A stretch of 64,000 nt of DNA from CALBPI01 sp039821605 (GCA_039821605.1 JBCBNV010000004.1:1-64000); one strand, 5' to 3'. Positions 9,142-18,005 are shown, counted from the first letter of the stretch. Numbers and translations are program-made. Notes: generated by a model not told the origin, from the sequence alone.

Positions 9142-10107
9142 TCAGTCGTCCGGGTCGATGTCGATGCGGTTGCGTCGACCGTCGTTGAGGAACACACGAA
9201 GGTTCTCGGCCGTCTGATCGATGGCGCGCTGGCGTGCCTCGCGGGCCGCCCATGCCGTGTGCGGTGTCACGATGAGATTATGCAGCCCTGAGCCGATGAG
9301 TGCATTGCCGTCAACAGGCGGCTCCTGTTCGAGCACGTCAATGGCGGCGCCGCCGATGCGTCCGTCGCGCAGTGCCGCCGCCAGTGCCTCGGCGTCCACG
9401 AGGCCACCTCGGGACGTGTTGATGAGCACGGCATCGGGCTTCATGCGCGCGAGCATCGCGGCGTCGACCAGATGATGCGTGTTGGCGTCGAGCGGGCAGT
9501 GCAGGCTGACGACGTCGGCCTCTTCGAACAAGGTCTCGAGCGGCACGCGGCCCGGCCGGGTGTCGCGGGCATCGCGCTGCGCGACCTTTACTGTCATCCC
9601 GAACGCCTGAGCGAGCCGGCCGACGGTGCGCCCCAGCTCACCGAAGCCCACGATGCCCATGACGCGACCCGACAGCTCGCGGATGGGAAAGTCGAGCAGG
9701 CAAAAGTTGCCCCTTTGCTGCCAGCCACCGGCCTGCACCCGGGCGTCGTAGTCGACGATGCGGTGGGTCAGGGCCAGCAGCACGGCGAAGACGTGTTGGG
9801 CCACGGACTGCGTGCAGTAAGCCGTGATGTTGGTGACGGCGATGCCACGTGCGCCCGCAGCGACGAGATCGATGCCGTCGGCGCCCGTCGCCGTGAGCCC
9901 GATGTAGCGCAGCTCGGGCAGCGCGGCCAACGTGTCCGCGCCGAAGCGGCATTTGTTGGTGATGACGATGTCGGCGCCCCGGCTGCGGGCCACCACCTCG
10001 TCGGGTGCCGTTGCGTCGTGCAACGCGAGGCTGTCGACGGCCGCGGCCAACGGGGCCGTGGTGATATCCTCACCCACGCTCGCGACGTCGAGAAAGACCG
10101 CCCGCAT
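9142..10107 (-). CDS. D-2-hydroxyacid dehydrogenase, glycerate/hydroxypyruvate type
   Basis: 321-residue NAD(P)-dependent D-isomer 2-hydroxyacid dehydrogenase. The nucleotide-binding GFGELG is near residue 150, the catalytic Arg in NTSRGGLVD, Glu in EQEPP and His in TPHTAWA. The LLDFPIRELSG stretch resembles hydroxypyruvate reductase/glycerate dehydrogenase (HprA). The start at MRAVFLD was chosen because AAGGA lies 7 nt upstream; a start 10 codons earlier (MARVF) is possible. It heads the four-gene minus-strand operon and is divergent from the YcgN gene with 48 bp between starts, where the promoters must lie. Confidence 0.88.
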   Translation of the reverse strand: MRAVFLDVASVGEDITTAPLAAAVDSLALHDATAPDEVVARSRGADIVITNKCRFGADTLAALPELRYIGLTATGADGIDLVAAGARGIAVTNITAYCTQSVAQHVFAVLLALTHRIVDYDARVQAGGWQQRGNFCLLDFPIRELSGRVMGIVGFGELGRTVGRLAQAFGMTVKVAQRDARDTRPGRVPLETLFEEADVVSLHCPLDANTHHLVDAAMLARMKPDAVLINTSRGGLVDAEALAAALRDGRIGGAAIDVLEQEPPVDGNALIGSGLHNLIVTPHTAWAAREARQRAIDQTAENLRVFLNDGRRNRIDIDPDD

Positions 10108-10155
10108 GCCTTGTTCCTTTGCAAAAACGCGCGCCATTGTATCGCGCCCCGCGCC

Positions 10156-10632
10156 ATGACTCGCCCACGCTTCTGGGAGTGCTACCCGCTCGACGCGCTG
10201 CAGTCGGACGAGTGGGAGGCACTCTGCGACGGTTGTGCCAAGTGCTGCCTGCACAAGTTTGAGGATGCCGATACGGGCGAGGTCTGGTACGCCGATGTCG
10301 CCTGTGCCCTGCTCGACCTCGAACGCTGTCGATGCCGTGACTACACGAATCGTCTGCAACGCGTGCCCGCCTGCGCCACGATCCGCCCCGAGACGGTTCG
10401 GGAGATGCACTGGCTGCCCGCGACCTGCGCGTATCGCCGCCTGGCCGAGGGTCGCGCGCTCGCCCCCTGGCACCCGCTCGTGAGCGGTGACCCGGACTCA
10501 GTGCACGCGGCGGGGGTTTCGGTGCGTGGCTTCGCGCGGCAAACCGAGCGCGAGCCCGACCCCGATGACGTGGTCCTGACGCAGTGGCAGTATGACCACG
10601 ACCCCGATGAAGGAATCGACCCGGATGGCTGA
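10156..10632 (+). CDS. ycgN: YcgN family cysteine cluster protein (UPF0260)
   Basis: 158-residue cytoplasmic protein of the YcgN/UPF0260 family. It opens with FWECYPLDALQSDEWEALCDGCAKCCLHKFED, the family hallmark, with further Cys residues at CALLDLERCRCRDY and ACATI, and ends DGIDPDG. The clustered cysteines suggest metal or cluster binding; biochemical function is not established. Its last 8 bp overlap the next gene's start, so the two are translationally coupled. Confidence 0.9.
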   Translation: MTRPRFWECYPLDALQSDEWEALCDGCAKCCLHKFEDADTGEVWYADVACALLDLERCRCRDYTNRLQRVPACATIRPETVREMHWLPATCAYRRLAEGRALAPWHPLVSGDPDSVHAAGVSVRGFARQTEREPDPDDVVLTQWQYDHDPDEGIDPDG

Positions 10633-11293
10633 GCCCAAGTTCGTGCCGCTCGAAGGCTACGTACAACTCGATGACACCGAAATGGCCGCGCGAGCCGCGG
10701 CGCTGTTCGCACAGATGGACCGTCGCCGCACGGTGCGTGAGTTCTCAGACGAGCCTGTGCCGCGCGCGGTCATTGAAGACTGCCTGCGCGTGGCCAATAC
10801 GGCGCCGAGCGGTGCCAACATGCAGCCCTGGCATTTCACGGTGATCTCGGACGCCGAGACCAAGCGGCGCGTGCGCGAAGCCGCGGAAGCCGAGGAGCGT
10901 GAGTTCTACGAGCACCGGGCATCCGATGAGTGGCTCGAGGCGCTCGCGAAGTTTGGCACCGACGCCAACAAGCCGTTCCTTGAAACAGCGCCCTATCTCA
11001 TTGCGGTCTTCATGCAGAAGTTCGCCATCGACGACGACGGCAACAAGACCAAGCACTACTACCCGCAGGAGTCAGTCGGCCTGGCCACGGGCATGCTCAT
11101 CGCGGCACTGCACCAGTGCGGCCTGGCCTCGCTCACGCACACGCCGAGCCCCATGGCGTTTCTCAACGAGATCTGCGAGCGCCCCAAACATGAGCGGGCT
11201 TTTCTGCTGCTCGTGGTCGGCAAGCCGGCCGAGGGCGCCACGGTGCCGGCGATCTCGCGCAAGACGCTCGATACGTTTGCCGACTTTCGATAG
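10625..11293 (+). CDS. Nitroreductase family FMN oxidoreductase
   Basis: 222-residue nitroreductase-fold protein. The FMN-binding N-terminal block RRTVREFSDEPVP is near residues 36-48, the PSGANMQPWHF motif near 64-74, and GLATGMLIAALHQCGLASLTHTPSPM in the dimer region. Such enzymes reduce nitro groups, quinones, or dehalogenate/iodotyrosine-like substrates; the YYPQESVG and KPFLETAPY details resemble the iodotyrosine deiodinase-like branch, but the substrate is unresolved. ATG at 10625 has AAGGA 10 nt upstream inside the ycgN coding end. An upstream ATG at 10607 is less well placed. Confidence 0.87.
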   Translation: MAEPKFVPLEGYVQLDDTEMAARAAALFAQMDRRRTVREFSDEPVPRAVIEDCLRVANTAPSGANMQPWHFTVISDAETKRRVREAAEAEEREFYEHRASDEWLEALAKFGTDANKPFLETAPYLIAVFMQKFAIDDDGNKTKHYYPQESVGLATGMLIAALHQCGLASLTHTPSPMAFLNEICERPKHERAFLLLVVGKPAEGATVPAISRKTLDTFADFR

Positions 11294-11307
11294 CCGCGCC
11301 AAACCAA

Positions 11308-11324
11308 GCCGGCCGCTTGCCGGC
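11308..11324. terminator. Short inverted repeat, weak terminator candidate
   Basis: GCCGGC at 11308-11313 and again at 11319-11324 form a 6-bp stem with a 5-nt loop just after the nitroreductase stop. There is no T-run, so intrinsic termination is uncertain. Confidence 0.3.
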
Positions 11325-11392
11325 AGATGTTCTATTGTCCTATCCTTAAGACATTTCCAAGTCGCGGCGTTGAGCACTGGGGGAGTGTGGCT

Positions 11393-11665
11393 ATGGGCGA
11401 TCGTGTACAGCACAAGAAGCCGCCAATGAGCTCCGAGGCGCGCGAGTGGCTCGAGCAGGAGACCGACGCACAGGCGCGTCGCTACGCGGCCATCGTCGCG
11501 GAGCAGGAGGCGCTGACGCCCGAGCGGGAGCAGTGGTACGCCGAGTTTCTCGAGATCGTGAGCACGCGCGGCTTCAATGTCACGGGCGACCAGCGCCGCG
11601 TGATTCCCGAGGACGAGTTGCCGCAACGCCCCGATCGCGACGACGCCATGAAAGTCGTCTGGTAA
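11393..11665 (+). CDS. Small acidic hypothetical protein
   Basis: 90 residues, hydrophilic, rich in Glu, Arg and Gln, with no signal peptide, membrane segment or cysteine. No family recognised. The middle (about residues 14-55) looks helical. GGGAG lies about 8 nt before the ATG, supporting this start over a longer in-frame reading. It precedes the bicupin gene by 10 bp and is probably cotranscribed, so it may be an accessory to that enzyme. Confidence 0.6.
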   Translation: MGDRVQHKKPPMSSEAREWLEQETDAQARRYAAIVAEQEALTPEREQWYAEFLEIVSTRGFNVTGDQRRVIPEDELPQRPDRDDAMKVVW

Positions 11666-11675
11666 GGAGGGAATC

Positions 11676-12677
11676 ATGACGCGACCGCATATCGAGCCTT
11701 ACGTCGAATTCAACGAGGACTACAAGGCCTTCGGGCTGCCCGGCTTTACGGGTAGCGATTTCAAGACGCTGTCACTCGACCCGGAGACCGGCGCCTGCAG
11801 CCTCAAGGTTCGCTTCAATGCGGGTTACGCGCGCAAGCCTGGTATGTCGTACTCGGACATGGAGTTGTTCGTGCTGGGCGGCACGCTGCAGCTCGGCGAT
11901 CAGGTAATCGGTGAAGGACACTACCTGTTCGTGCCCGCCGGCATGGCGCTGCCCGCGATCAAGAGCGATGACGGTTGCGAAACGCTGGTGTTCTTCAACG
12001 ACGCCGAGCCGCACTGGCGGGAGTCCGACGAGCACCATGAGCTGACGCTCAAGGCCGGCTACATCTCGCTCAATACTTACAAGGATGCGCCCTGGAGTGG
12101 CGGTTCCATTGTGTCGCCGTCCGTGGCCACGGGCTGCATGATCAAGTTGCTGCGCTTCGACCCGCTGACGGAAGCCATGACCTTTCTCTACTGCATGACG
12201 CCCGAGTTCATGCAGGACAACATCAGCTATCACGACTGCGGCGAGGAGAGCTATCACATCTGGGGGACGAGCTGGATGATGCAATTCGGCGAACTGCCCA
12301 CGGGCGGCTACTTCTGGCGTCCGCCCTACATCAACCACGGCTCGTTCCGCAGCAAGCTCGGCTGCATCGCACTTGGGCGCACAGACTCCAAGCTGCACAA
12401 CTACTTCCACTTCAACCCCTGGACCAACCCCAGCGAGAACCTGCACCGCGCGGCATCGATGCTCTACCGGCAACGCCCGCAGCTGTTCAAGTGGGTTGCC
12501 GCACACGGCGGGCACAATCATCCGCACGGACCCGTCGGTCAGGCAGCGGCCGTGGCGCCCACCGACTTCGAACACGTAGACTATGGGGACGACCCGCAGG
12601 TGCAGATGCTCGCGCAACAGGTCATGCGCTTCCTCGAAGCCGACCGCAGCGGCCATCATCACCACCACGACGACTGA
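11676..12677 (+). CDS. Bicupin protein with C-terminal His-rich tail
   Basis: 333-residue double-cupin protein resembling DUF4437/ChrR-like cupins. The first barrel holds GMSYSDMELFVLGGTLQLGDQVIGEG then LFVPAGM (about 55-95); the second spans about 150-240 with conserved His/Glu in YHDCGEESYHIW and the PPYINHGSFRS strand. The C-terminus carries HGGHNHPHG and ends GHHHHHDD, two His clusters likely to bind Zn, Ni or Fe. A strong AAGGAGGG precedes the start. Likely a metal-dependent oxygenase or isomerase of small organic acids; the exact reaction is not known. A GntR regulator follows 54 bp downstream. Confidence 0.65.
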   Translation: MTRPHIEPYVEFNEDYKAFGLPGFTGSDFKTLSLDPETGACSLKVRFNAGYARKPGMSYSDMELFVLGGTLQLGDQVIGEGHYLFVPAGMALPAIKSDDGCETLVFFNDAEPHWRESDEHHELTLKAGYISLNTYKDAPWSGGSIVSPSVATGCMIKLLRFDPLTEAMTFLYCMTPEFMQDNISYHDCGEESYHIWGTSWMMQFGELPTGGYFWRPPYINHGSFRSKLGCIALGRTDSKLHNYFHFNPWTNPSENLHRAASMLYRQRPQLFKWVAAHGGHNHPHGPVGQAAAVAPTDFEHVDYGDDPQVQMLAQQVMRFLEADRSGHHHHHDD

Positions 12678-12731
12678 CGTCCGCCGCGCGAGCGCGCCGG
12701 GTGACACCGGCTGCCTCGAGAACCGATCTAC

Positions 12732-13487
12732 ATGAATGACATCCTTGAAAAACTCGGCACACGATCGGTGGACCCCTCGTCGCCCACGCCGTTGTACTTC
12801 CAGGTGTACAACATCCTGCACGATTCCATTGCCGACGGTCGGTTGCCCAATGGCACCAAGATTCCGTCCGAGAAAGCGCTGGCTGCGACTTTCGACGTGT
12901 CCCGAATCACGGCGCGGCGCGCGCTCGACGAGCTCGCGCTCAAGCGCATGGTCGTGCGTTACCGTGGCAAGGGCACCTTCGTCGAGCACCGCTACCAGCC
13001 CGACACCATTCACGCGCCGCTCGATGACCTCATGTCGAGCCTCGATCACATGGGCCGCGACACGACGGTCACGGTGCTCGAAATGGCGTTTCGTGTGCCG
13101 GGTGCGCCCGTGCGTGAGCTGTTCTCGAGCGACGAAAAAACCCGGCTCTGCTACACCCAGCGCGTGCGCAGCAAGGAAGGCGTCCCGTTCGGCCACTACC
13201 AGAGCTGGTCGCGCGGCTTCGACCGCACGCTGACCAAACGCAAGCTCGAGAAGCACGCCCGGCTCGAGCTGTTCCGCATGTACGACATCGAGATCGCGCG
13301 CGTCGAGCAGAGTCTGTCTGCAGTCGGCGCGTCACCCGAAGTCGCAGAGGCGCTCAACATCCGCAGCGGCAAGCCGCTGCTGCGTCTCAACCGGTTCAGC
13401 TACGACGGCGCGGACCAGCTTGTGGACCATCTCATCGCGCTCTACAACCCCGACCTGTTTCGCTACCACATGGAGACGGTGCTGTAG
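12732..13487 (+). CDS. GntR family transcriptional regulator, HutC/UTRA type
   Basis: 251 residues. The winged helix spans about 18-90 (PLYFQVYNILHDSIADG, PSEKALAATFDVSRITARRALDEL), followed by a UTRA ligand-binding domain (about 100-245) ending with NRFSYDGADQLVDHLIALYNPDLFRYHMET. Members usually repress catabolic genes and release DNA on binding a small metabolite. It is the only catabolic-type regulator in the window, so it is the leading candidate to read the palindromes at 15946, 23571, 34233 and 38126, though no copy lies in its own upstream region. Ligand unknown. Confidence 0.9.
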   Translation: MNDILEKLGTRSVDPSSPTPLYFQVYNILHDSIADGRLPNGTKIPSEKALAATFDVSRITARRALDELALKRMVVRYRGKGTFVEHRYQPDTIHAPLDDLMSSLDHMGRDTTVTVLEMAFRVPGAPVRELFSSDEKTRLCYTQRVRSKEGVPFGHYQSWSRGFDRTLTKRKLEKHARLELFRMYDIEIARVEQSLSAVGASPEVAEALNIRSGKPLLRLNRFSYDGADQLVDHLIALYNPDLFRYHMETVL

Positions 13488-13575
13488 CCAGGGCGCGACA
13501 CTGCGACCAGTTCGCTTGATTCGCCGGGGGATTCCGGCATTCTTATCGGCTGGAGACACCAACCCGGGGACCACC

Positions 13576-15336
13576 GTGAAGAGATTTTTTGCACTGACCG
13601 CACTCGCGGTCATGCTGTCGCTGTCCGCATGCGGCGGCAAGGACAAGGCCGCATCGGTCGAGAAGGCGGCCGATTCGCCGCTGCTCGAGTACGTGCCGGC
13701 AGATACACCGTATGTCTACGGCGCACTGGCACCGTCGCCTGACGATGTCGCCGACAAGCTCGAGACGCTCATCGACGCCGTGATGCCGGCGTTCAAGGCC
13801 CAGCTCGAAGTTGTCGGTGAAGGCCTGTCCATGGCCGAAGACGGCGGCAACGAGGAGGCTACCAAGGTCATCGAGGTTTTTGCCAAGCGCATGACGCCTG
13901 AAATCGCCGAGACCTTTGGCTTCAGCCGCAAGGACACCGCCGTGTTCTACGGCAACGGACTTCTGCCCGTCGCGCGCATGACGCTGACCGATGAAGCCCG
14001 CTTCGAAGCAGAGCTGGCGGCGATTGCCGAAGAGATCGGCAAGGAACGCGTGCAGAAGAAGCTGGGTGATGCATCGTTCGACGTCATCACATTCGGTGAC
14101 GCCCTGTCGATCCTCATCGGCTCACAGGAGGGCATGCTGGTCATCGCGTTGGCTCCCGCCAGCCTCGACGATGACACACTTGGCGAGCTCGTTGGTGCGA
14201 CGAAGCCCAGCCAGTCGATCGCAGACGGCGGCGCCCTGACGGCGCTGGCCGACAAGTACAGCTACGTGGCCCAGGGCCTCGGCTTCATCGACCTCGAAGC
14301 CATCGCGGGTGTCTTCCTCGACGGCCCCACGGGTCTCGACGCCAAATTGCTCGAAGCCACGGGCGCAGAGCTGCCTGAGCTGACCGACGAGTGCCGCGCC
14401 GAAATCCGCGGTCTGACGAAGATTGCGCCGCGCCTGACGCTGGGTTACCAGCGCCTCGATACCGAGATCTTCGAAATGCTGCCGGTCATGGAGCTGCGCA
14501 GCGACCTCGCGCAGGCACTGCAGCCCGTCGCGACCAACGTACCCGGTCTCAACGACCCGGGCACGGGAATGATGAAGTTCGCACTTGCCATGGACTTGAA
14601 GGCGCTGCGCGGCTTTGTCGAGGCGCAGGTCGAAAAAATCATGGCGCAGCCCTACGAGTGCGCGGAGCTTGGCACGCTCAACATGGGCGCCATGCAGGCA
14701 CAGGAAGCGCTGTCACAGCCGCTGCCGCCGATTGCCTACAACTTCAAGGGCCTTGTGTTCGACATCAACAACATCGACGGCATCGACTTCGACAACCCGG
14801 GCATGCCCGAAGAACTCGATTTGTCGGTACTGCTCGCGTTCGACAACGTGAGCGCGTTGCTGCAGATGGGTCAGATGTTCCTGCCGCCGCTGGCGATGGT
14901 CGAGATCGCGCCTGACGGTGAGCCCGTCGCGATCCCGCAGGAGATGCTGCAGGGTTACCCGTCTGATGTGTTTGCTGCAATGTCGGACAACCTGCTGTCG
15001 TTCTCGACGGGGGGTTCCAACAGCGAAGCCCGCGCCAAGGCCATGGTTGCCGAGAGCGCTGACGGCGAGCCTGCCGTGATGGCCATGTCGGTCGACATGG
15101 CGGCCTACATGGGCTTCATCTCCGATATTCAGCAGAGCGCCATCGACGACATCGCGGCCGAAGCGGCCGATTCGGATAACGAAGACGCTGCCGCTGCAGC
15201 CCGTCTGGCCGAGGTTTCCATGGAGAGCAACCAAGCGATCCAGGACGCGTACGGCAAGGTGTTCGATCGTGAGACGGTTCACATCCGCATCACACCGAAC
15301 GGCTTCGAGCTGCCGACGACGATTACGCTCAAGTAA
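13576..15336 (+). CDS. Large lipoprotein of unknown function
   Basis: 586 residues. A signal peptide ends in a clear lipobox, LSACGG, with Cys at about residue 19, so it should be a lipid-anchored envelope protein. GTG start, with CGGGGA 5 nt upstream. The body alternates acidic helices and strands, with several GxLxxLxDKY-like segments; it resembles large proteobacterial lipoproteins of the DUF3352 kind, but I could not assign it firmly. A strong terminator follows within 35 bp, so it is a single-gene unit. Confidence 0.75.
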   Translation: MKRFFALTALAVMLSLSACGGKDKAASVEKAADSPLLEYVPADTPYVYGALAPSPDDVADKLETLIDAVMPAFKAQLEVVGEGLSMAEDGGNEEATKVIEVFAKRMTPEIAETFGFSRKDTAVFYGNGLLPVARMTLTDEARFEAELAAIAEEIGKERVQKKLGDASFDVITFGDALSILIGSQEGMLVIALAPASLDDDTLGELVGATKPSQSIADGGALTALADKYSYVAQGLGFIDLEAIAGVFLDGPTGLDAKLLEATGAELPELTDECRAEIRGLTKIAPRLTLGYQRLDTEIFEMLPVMELRSDLAQALQPVATNVPGLNDPGTGMMKFALAMDLKALRGFVEAQVEKIMAQPYECAELGTLNMGAMQAQEALSQPLPPIAYNFKGLVFDINNIDGIDFDNPGMPEELDLSVLLAFDNVSALLQMGQMFLPPLAMVEIAPDGEPVAIPQEMLQGYPSDVFAAMSDNLLSFSTGGSNSEARAKAMVAESADGEPAVMAMSVDMAAYMGFISDIQQSAIDDIAAEAADSDNEDAAAAARLAEVSMESNQAIQDAYGKVFDRETVHIRITPNGFELPTTITLK

Positions 15337-15369
15337 TCGCGCTGACGTACCGCCACCGGGCGGAACGGA

Positions 15370-15398
15370 AAACGGGGCCCTCGGGCCCCGTTTTTTTT
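15370..15398 (+). terminator. Rho-independent terminator
   Basis: AACGGGGCC and GGCCCCGTT form a near-perfect GC stem with a short CTCG loop, followed by eight T (15391-15398). It ends the lipoprotein transcript. Confidence 0.93.
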
Positions 15399-15414
15399 GA
15401 GTTTGGCGGTGCCG

Positions 15415-15927
15415 TCAGGCGACCTGCGCGATCTCGTCGTAGCTGAACGCCTTGCCGTCGAACGCGCGCCAGTCTTCGGACACGCGGCGCTCGTCAACGA
15501 GTGTGCGCTGGAACAGGCGATCGTTACGGAACCAGTGCCAGGTGCGCGCGCGCGCCGTGCCGCAGTCCGAGATCTGGATCATTTCGTAGAGGTAAAGCGA
15601 CGGGTCGTCGCGCCGGCGCCAGTTGAGCAGCACCGTGCGTTGCTCCGTGTCGAGTGGCTCATCGGCGGCCCAGCCGTCGATGTCCGTGTAGAAGATCAGG
15701 CGCCCGCCTTCTACCCGGGTCGGAAAATCGCGCGTCTCATGGCGGCCGTCAGCCCAGTAGTAGTAGTTGGTCTGGTGGTAGGTGTCGTCATCGGGAAAGC
15801 GGCACAGCAGTCGCGAGCGGTGCTCGTCTGTCTTGTCGCCGTTGGCGTCATACTGCCGGTAGTAGCCGTCCCAGACGCCCTCGTGCCGGGCCAGGATGGG
15901 CAGTTGCGCTTTCAGTGTCGCCGTCAT
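15415..15927 (-). CDS. Lipocalin-like (DUF3598-type) hypothetical protein
   Basis: 170 residues, Trp/Tyr/Arg-rich, predicted all-beta, with no signal peptide. The pattern HEGVWDGYYRQYDANG, YYWADGRHETRDFP, GRLIFYTDIDGWAAD and a late TWHWFRNDRLFQRTLVDERR resembles calycin-like DUF3598 proteins, which bind small hydrophobic ligands or act as accessory factors. Assignment is tentative. It is divergent from the LeuC-like gene; the 75-bp intergenic region contains the double palindrome at 15946-15977, so both may respond to the same regulator. Confidence 0.6.
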   Translation of the reverse strand: MTATLKAQLPILARHEGVWDGYYRQYDANGDKTDEHRSRLLCRFPDDDTYHQTNYYYWADGRHETRDFPTRVEGGRLIFYTDIDGWAADEPLDTEQRTVLLNWRRRDDPSLYLYEMIQISDCGTARARTWHWFRNDRLFQRTLVDERRVSEDWRAFDGKAFSYDEIAQVA

Positions 15928-15945
15928 CGACGCCTCTCCGTTGCT

Positions 15946-15961
15946 GCTATAATGTTATATA
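15946..15961. promoter_or_regulatory. Putative operator, copy A1
   Basis: GCTATAATGTTATATA contains the 11-mer ATAATGTTATA (15949-15959) that recurs exactly at 23574 and 34236. It matches the consensus palindrome GTTATAATGTTATAAC at 13 of 16 positions. TATAAT inside it could serve as a -10 box for the downstream gene, so a bound repressor would block the promoter. Confidence 0.65.
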
Positions 15962-15977
15962 CTTATAACATATTCGT
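15962..15977. promoter_or_regulatory. Putative operator half, copy A2
   Basis: CTTATAACATATTCGT matches the reverse complement of the same palindrome over its left half. Together with A1 it makes an 8-bp perfect inverted repeat, ATGTTATA (15952-15959) and TATAACAT (15964-15971), around TACT. The pair is consistent with two bound dimers upstream of the LeuC-like gene. Confidence 0.5.
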
Positions 15978-16002
15978 ATATCGCCCCGCACGACCTGTTT
16001 CC

Positions 16003-17379
16003 ATGCCTCGAACCCTCTTCGAAAAGCTGCTTGCGGCGCACGAGGTGCGCCGTTTTGAAGACGGTACGGCGCTCGTGCTCGTCGACCGCGTGATGTTGCA
16101 CGAACGCACGGGCAGCCTTGCGCTGCGGGCGCTGGCCGAGCGCGATCGCCGACTGGCGGCACCCGGGCAGGTGTTTGCCGTCATGGATCACATCGTGTCG
16201 ACGGCCCCCGGTCGTGGCGACACCTCGTCGGTGCCCAACAGCGCCGCGTTCGTCCGGGCCATGCGAGACGCCGCGCGCGATGCGGGCATCCGGCTGTTCG
16301 ACATCGACGACCCCGACCAGGGCATCAGCCATCTCGTCGCGGCCGAGCAGGGCATTGCGTTGCCCGGCCTCACCATGGTGTGTCCCGACTCGCACACCTG
16401 CACACTCGGCGCGCTGGGCATGCTGGCATGGGGCCTGGGCACGAGTGACTGCGAGCACGTGCTGGCGACCGAGACGCTGCGGATGCGGCTTCCAAAGGTG
16501 ATGCAGGTCTGGTGTTCAGGGCGGCTGCCCGAGGGCGTGACGGCCAAGGATCTCGTGCTCACGCTCATCGGGCGTTACGGTGCGGACGGCGGCGCGGGCT
16601 ACCACATCGAGTACGCGGGCCCCGCGGTGCAGGCACTGGGTATGGTGGGCCGCTTCACGCTCTGCAACATGGCCGTCGAGTTCTCCGCATTCGGTGGCGC
16701 TGTCGGCGTCGATGCCACGACCATCGATTATCTGCGTGACCGCGATTACGCGCCCGCCGCGACGCCCGCGCAGGAACAGCGGTGGCTGGACTGGGCGAGC
16801 GACCCAGACGCCGCATTCGACCGGCGCATCGAGATTGACTGCAACACGCTGTCCCCCATGGTCACCTGGGGCACGAGCCCGGCGCAGGTGCTGCCGCTGG
16901 GTGTGCCCGTGCCCGATGACGCGGATTTGCGCGCACTCGACTACATGGGGCTCGAACGCGGCAAGCCCGTAGCTGACCTCCCGATCGACGCAGCCTACAT
17001 CGGCTCCTGCACCAACGCGCGTCTCGATGATCTGCGAGCTGCGGCCGAAGTCGTGCGCGGCCGCCGCGTGCCTGCTGGCATTACCGCTATGGTGGTGCCC
17101 GGCTCAACGCGTGTGCGACGTGCCGCCGAAGCTGAAGGTCTGCACGAGGTGTTCAAAGCGGCAGGCTTTGAGTGGCGCGAATCAGGTTGCGGGCTTTGCT
17201 TCTACGCGGGTGGTGAAGGCTTTGCACCGGGCAGCCGCGTGATCTCGACGACCAACCGCAATTTTCAGGGCCGACAGGGGCCCGGTGTCCGCACGCACCT
17301 GGCCAGCCCTGAAACCGTTGCCGCCAGTGCGGTCAGCGGTCGGATCCGGGGCGCGCTCGGTCTCGCGGAGGCGGCGTAG
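16003..17379 (+). CDS. Aconitase-superfamily dehydratase large subunit (LeuC/DmdA-like)
   Basis: 458-residue 4Fe-4S hydro-lyase large subunit. The cluster ligands are Cys336 in GSCTNARLDD and Cys396/Cys399 in ESGCGLCF, and substrate/catalytic motifs DSHTCTLGALG and MSVEF-type NMAVEFSAFGG are present. It forms a heterodimer with the next gene (1-bp overlap). Automatic labels would say isopropylmalate isomerase, but leuA and leuB are absent, the operon encodes a secreted DUF1838 protein, and the promoter carries the catabolic operator. A catabolic hydratase acting on a maleate/malate-type acid (as in dimethylmaleate or citraconate hydratases) is equally likely. Confidence 0.8.
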   Translation: MPRTLFEKLLAAHEVRRFEDGTALVLVDRVMLHERTGSLALRALAERDRRLAAPGQVFAVMDHIVSTAPGRGDTSSVPNSAAFVRAMRDAARDAGIRLFDIDDPDQGISHLVAAEQGIALPGLTMVCPDSHTCTLGALGMLAWGLGTSDCEHVLATETLRMRLPKVMQVWCSGRLPEGVTAKDLVLTLIGRYGADGGAGYHIEYAGPAVQALGMVGRFTLCNMAVEFSAFGGAVGVDATTIDYLRDRDYAPAATPAQEQRWLDWASDPDAAFDRRIEIDCNTLSPMVTWGTSPAQVLPLGVPVPDDADLRALDYMGLERGKPVADLPIDAAYIGSCTNARLDDLRAAAEVVRGRRVPAGITAMVVPGSTRVRRAAEAEGLHEVFKAAGFEWRESGCGLCFYAGGEGFAPGSRVISTTNRNFQGRQGPGVRTHLASPETVAASAVSGRIRGALGLAEAA

Positions 17380-18005
17380 TGGAGCCGTTGATCCGCCATG
17401 AGGGCATCGCCGCAGCGCTGCCCATCGACAACATCGACACCGACGCCATCATCCCCTCGCGCGAGATGTCGCGGGTGTCGCGCCGCGGTCTCGGTCGGGC
17501 GCTGTTCGCCAACTGGCGCTACCGCGCGCCCGATGACCCGACGCCCGACCCCAACTTTGTACTCAATCAGCCGCCATTCGACGGTGCCAGCCTGCTCGTG
17601 GCCGGGGCCAATTTCGGTTGCGGGTCGTCGCGAGAACACGCCGTCTGGTCGCTGGCCGAATTTGGCATCCGCGTCATCATCGCGCCTTCGTTCGCGGCGA
17701 TCTTCGAATCCAACTGCTGGGGCAATGGCATTCTGCCGCTCCGGCTCGACGCAGATATCGTGGCGCAGCTTCTGCCGGCCACCGCCGACGGCCCGTTCGT
17801 CGTGGACCTCGAGACCTGCACGCTCGCAGCGCCGGGCTTCGAGACGTTGCACTTCGACGTCCCGGCGCGCCGCCGCGCCGATCTCATGGCCGGCGCCGAT
17901 GCCATCGACCAGACCCTGGCCGATGGCGCGGCCATCGCGGCGGCGCGCGTGCGTCGCAATTCCCTCATTCCCTGGGCTGTTCCCAAGACTGGAGACACAC
18001 CGTGA
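17379..18005 (+). CDS. Aconitase-superfamily dehydratase small subunit (LeuD/DmdB-like)
   Basis: 208-residue swivelling-domain subunit. The active-site signature GANFGCGSSREHAVWSL lies near residues 77-93, and IDNIDTDAIIPSREM near 17-31. Length fits LeuD. It begins at GTG inside the large-subunit stop codon (1-bp overlap) and its own stop overlaps the following GTG start by 4 bp, so the three genes are tightly coupled. It completes the 4Fe-4S hydratase and its substrate is unresolved, as for its partner. Confidence 0.82.
   Translation: MEPLIRHEGIAAALPIDNIDTDAIIPSREMSRVSRRGLGRALFANWRYRAPDDPTPDPNFVLNQPPFDGASLLVAGANFGCGSSREHAVWSLAEFGIRVIIAPSFAAIFESNCWGNGILPLRLDADIVAQLLPATADGPFVVDLETCTLAAPGFETLHFDVPARRRADLMAGADAIDQTLADGAAIAAARVRRNSLIPWAVPKTGDTP

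Noticed and set aside
12678..12731. GC-rich stem before the GntR gene as a tRNA or riboswitch
   Set aside because: Only short, imperfect pairings and no anticodon or known aptamer pattern.
11772..13256. Long open frame on the minus strand across the bicupin and GntR genes
   Set aside because: It is antisense to two clear genes, has a His/Arg/Val-rich composition with no family match, and no ribosome site; it is a shadow of high-GC coding.
16003..18005. Plain call of leuC and leuD for leucine synthesis
   Set aside because: leuA and leuB are absent nearby, the operon includes a secreted DUF1838 protein, and the promoter carries the catabolic palindrome; kept as LeuCD-like only.
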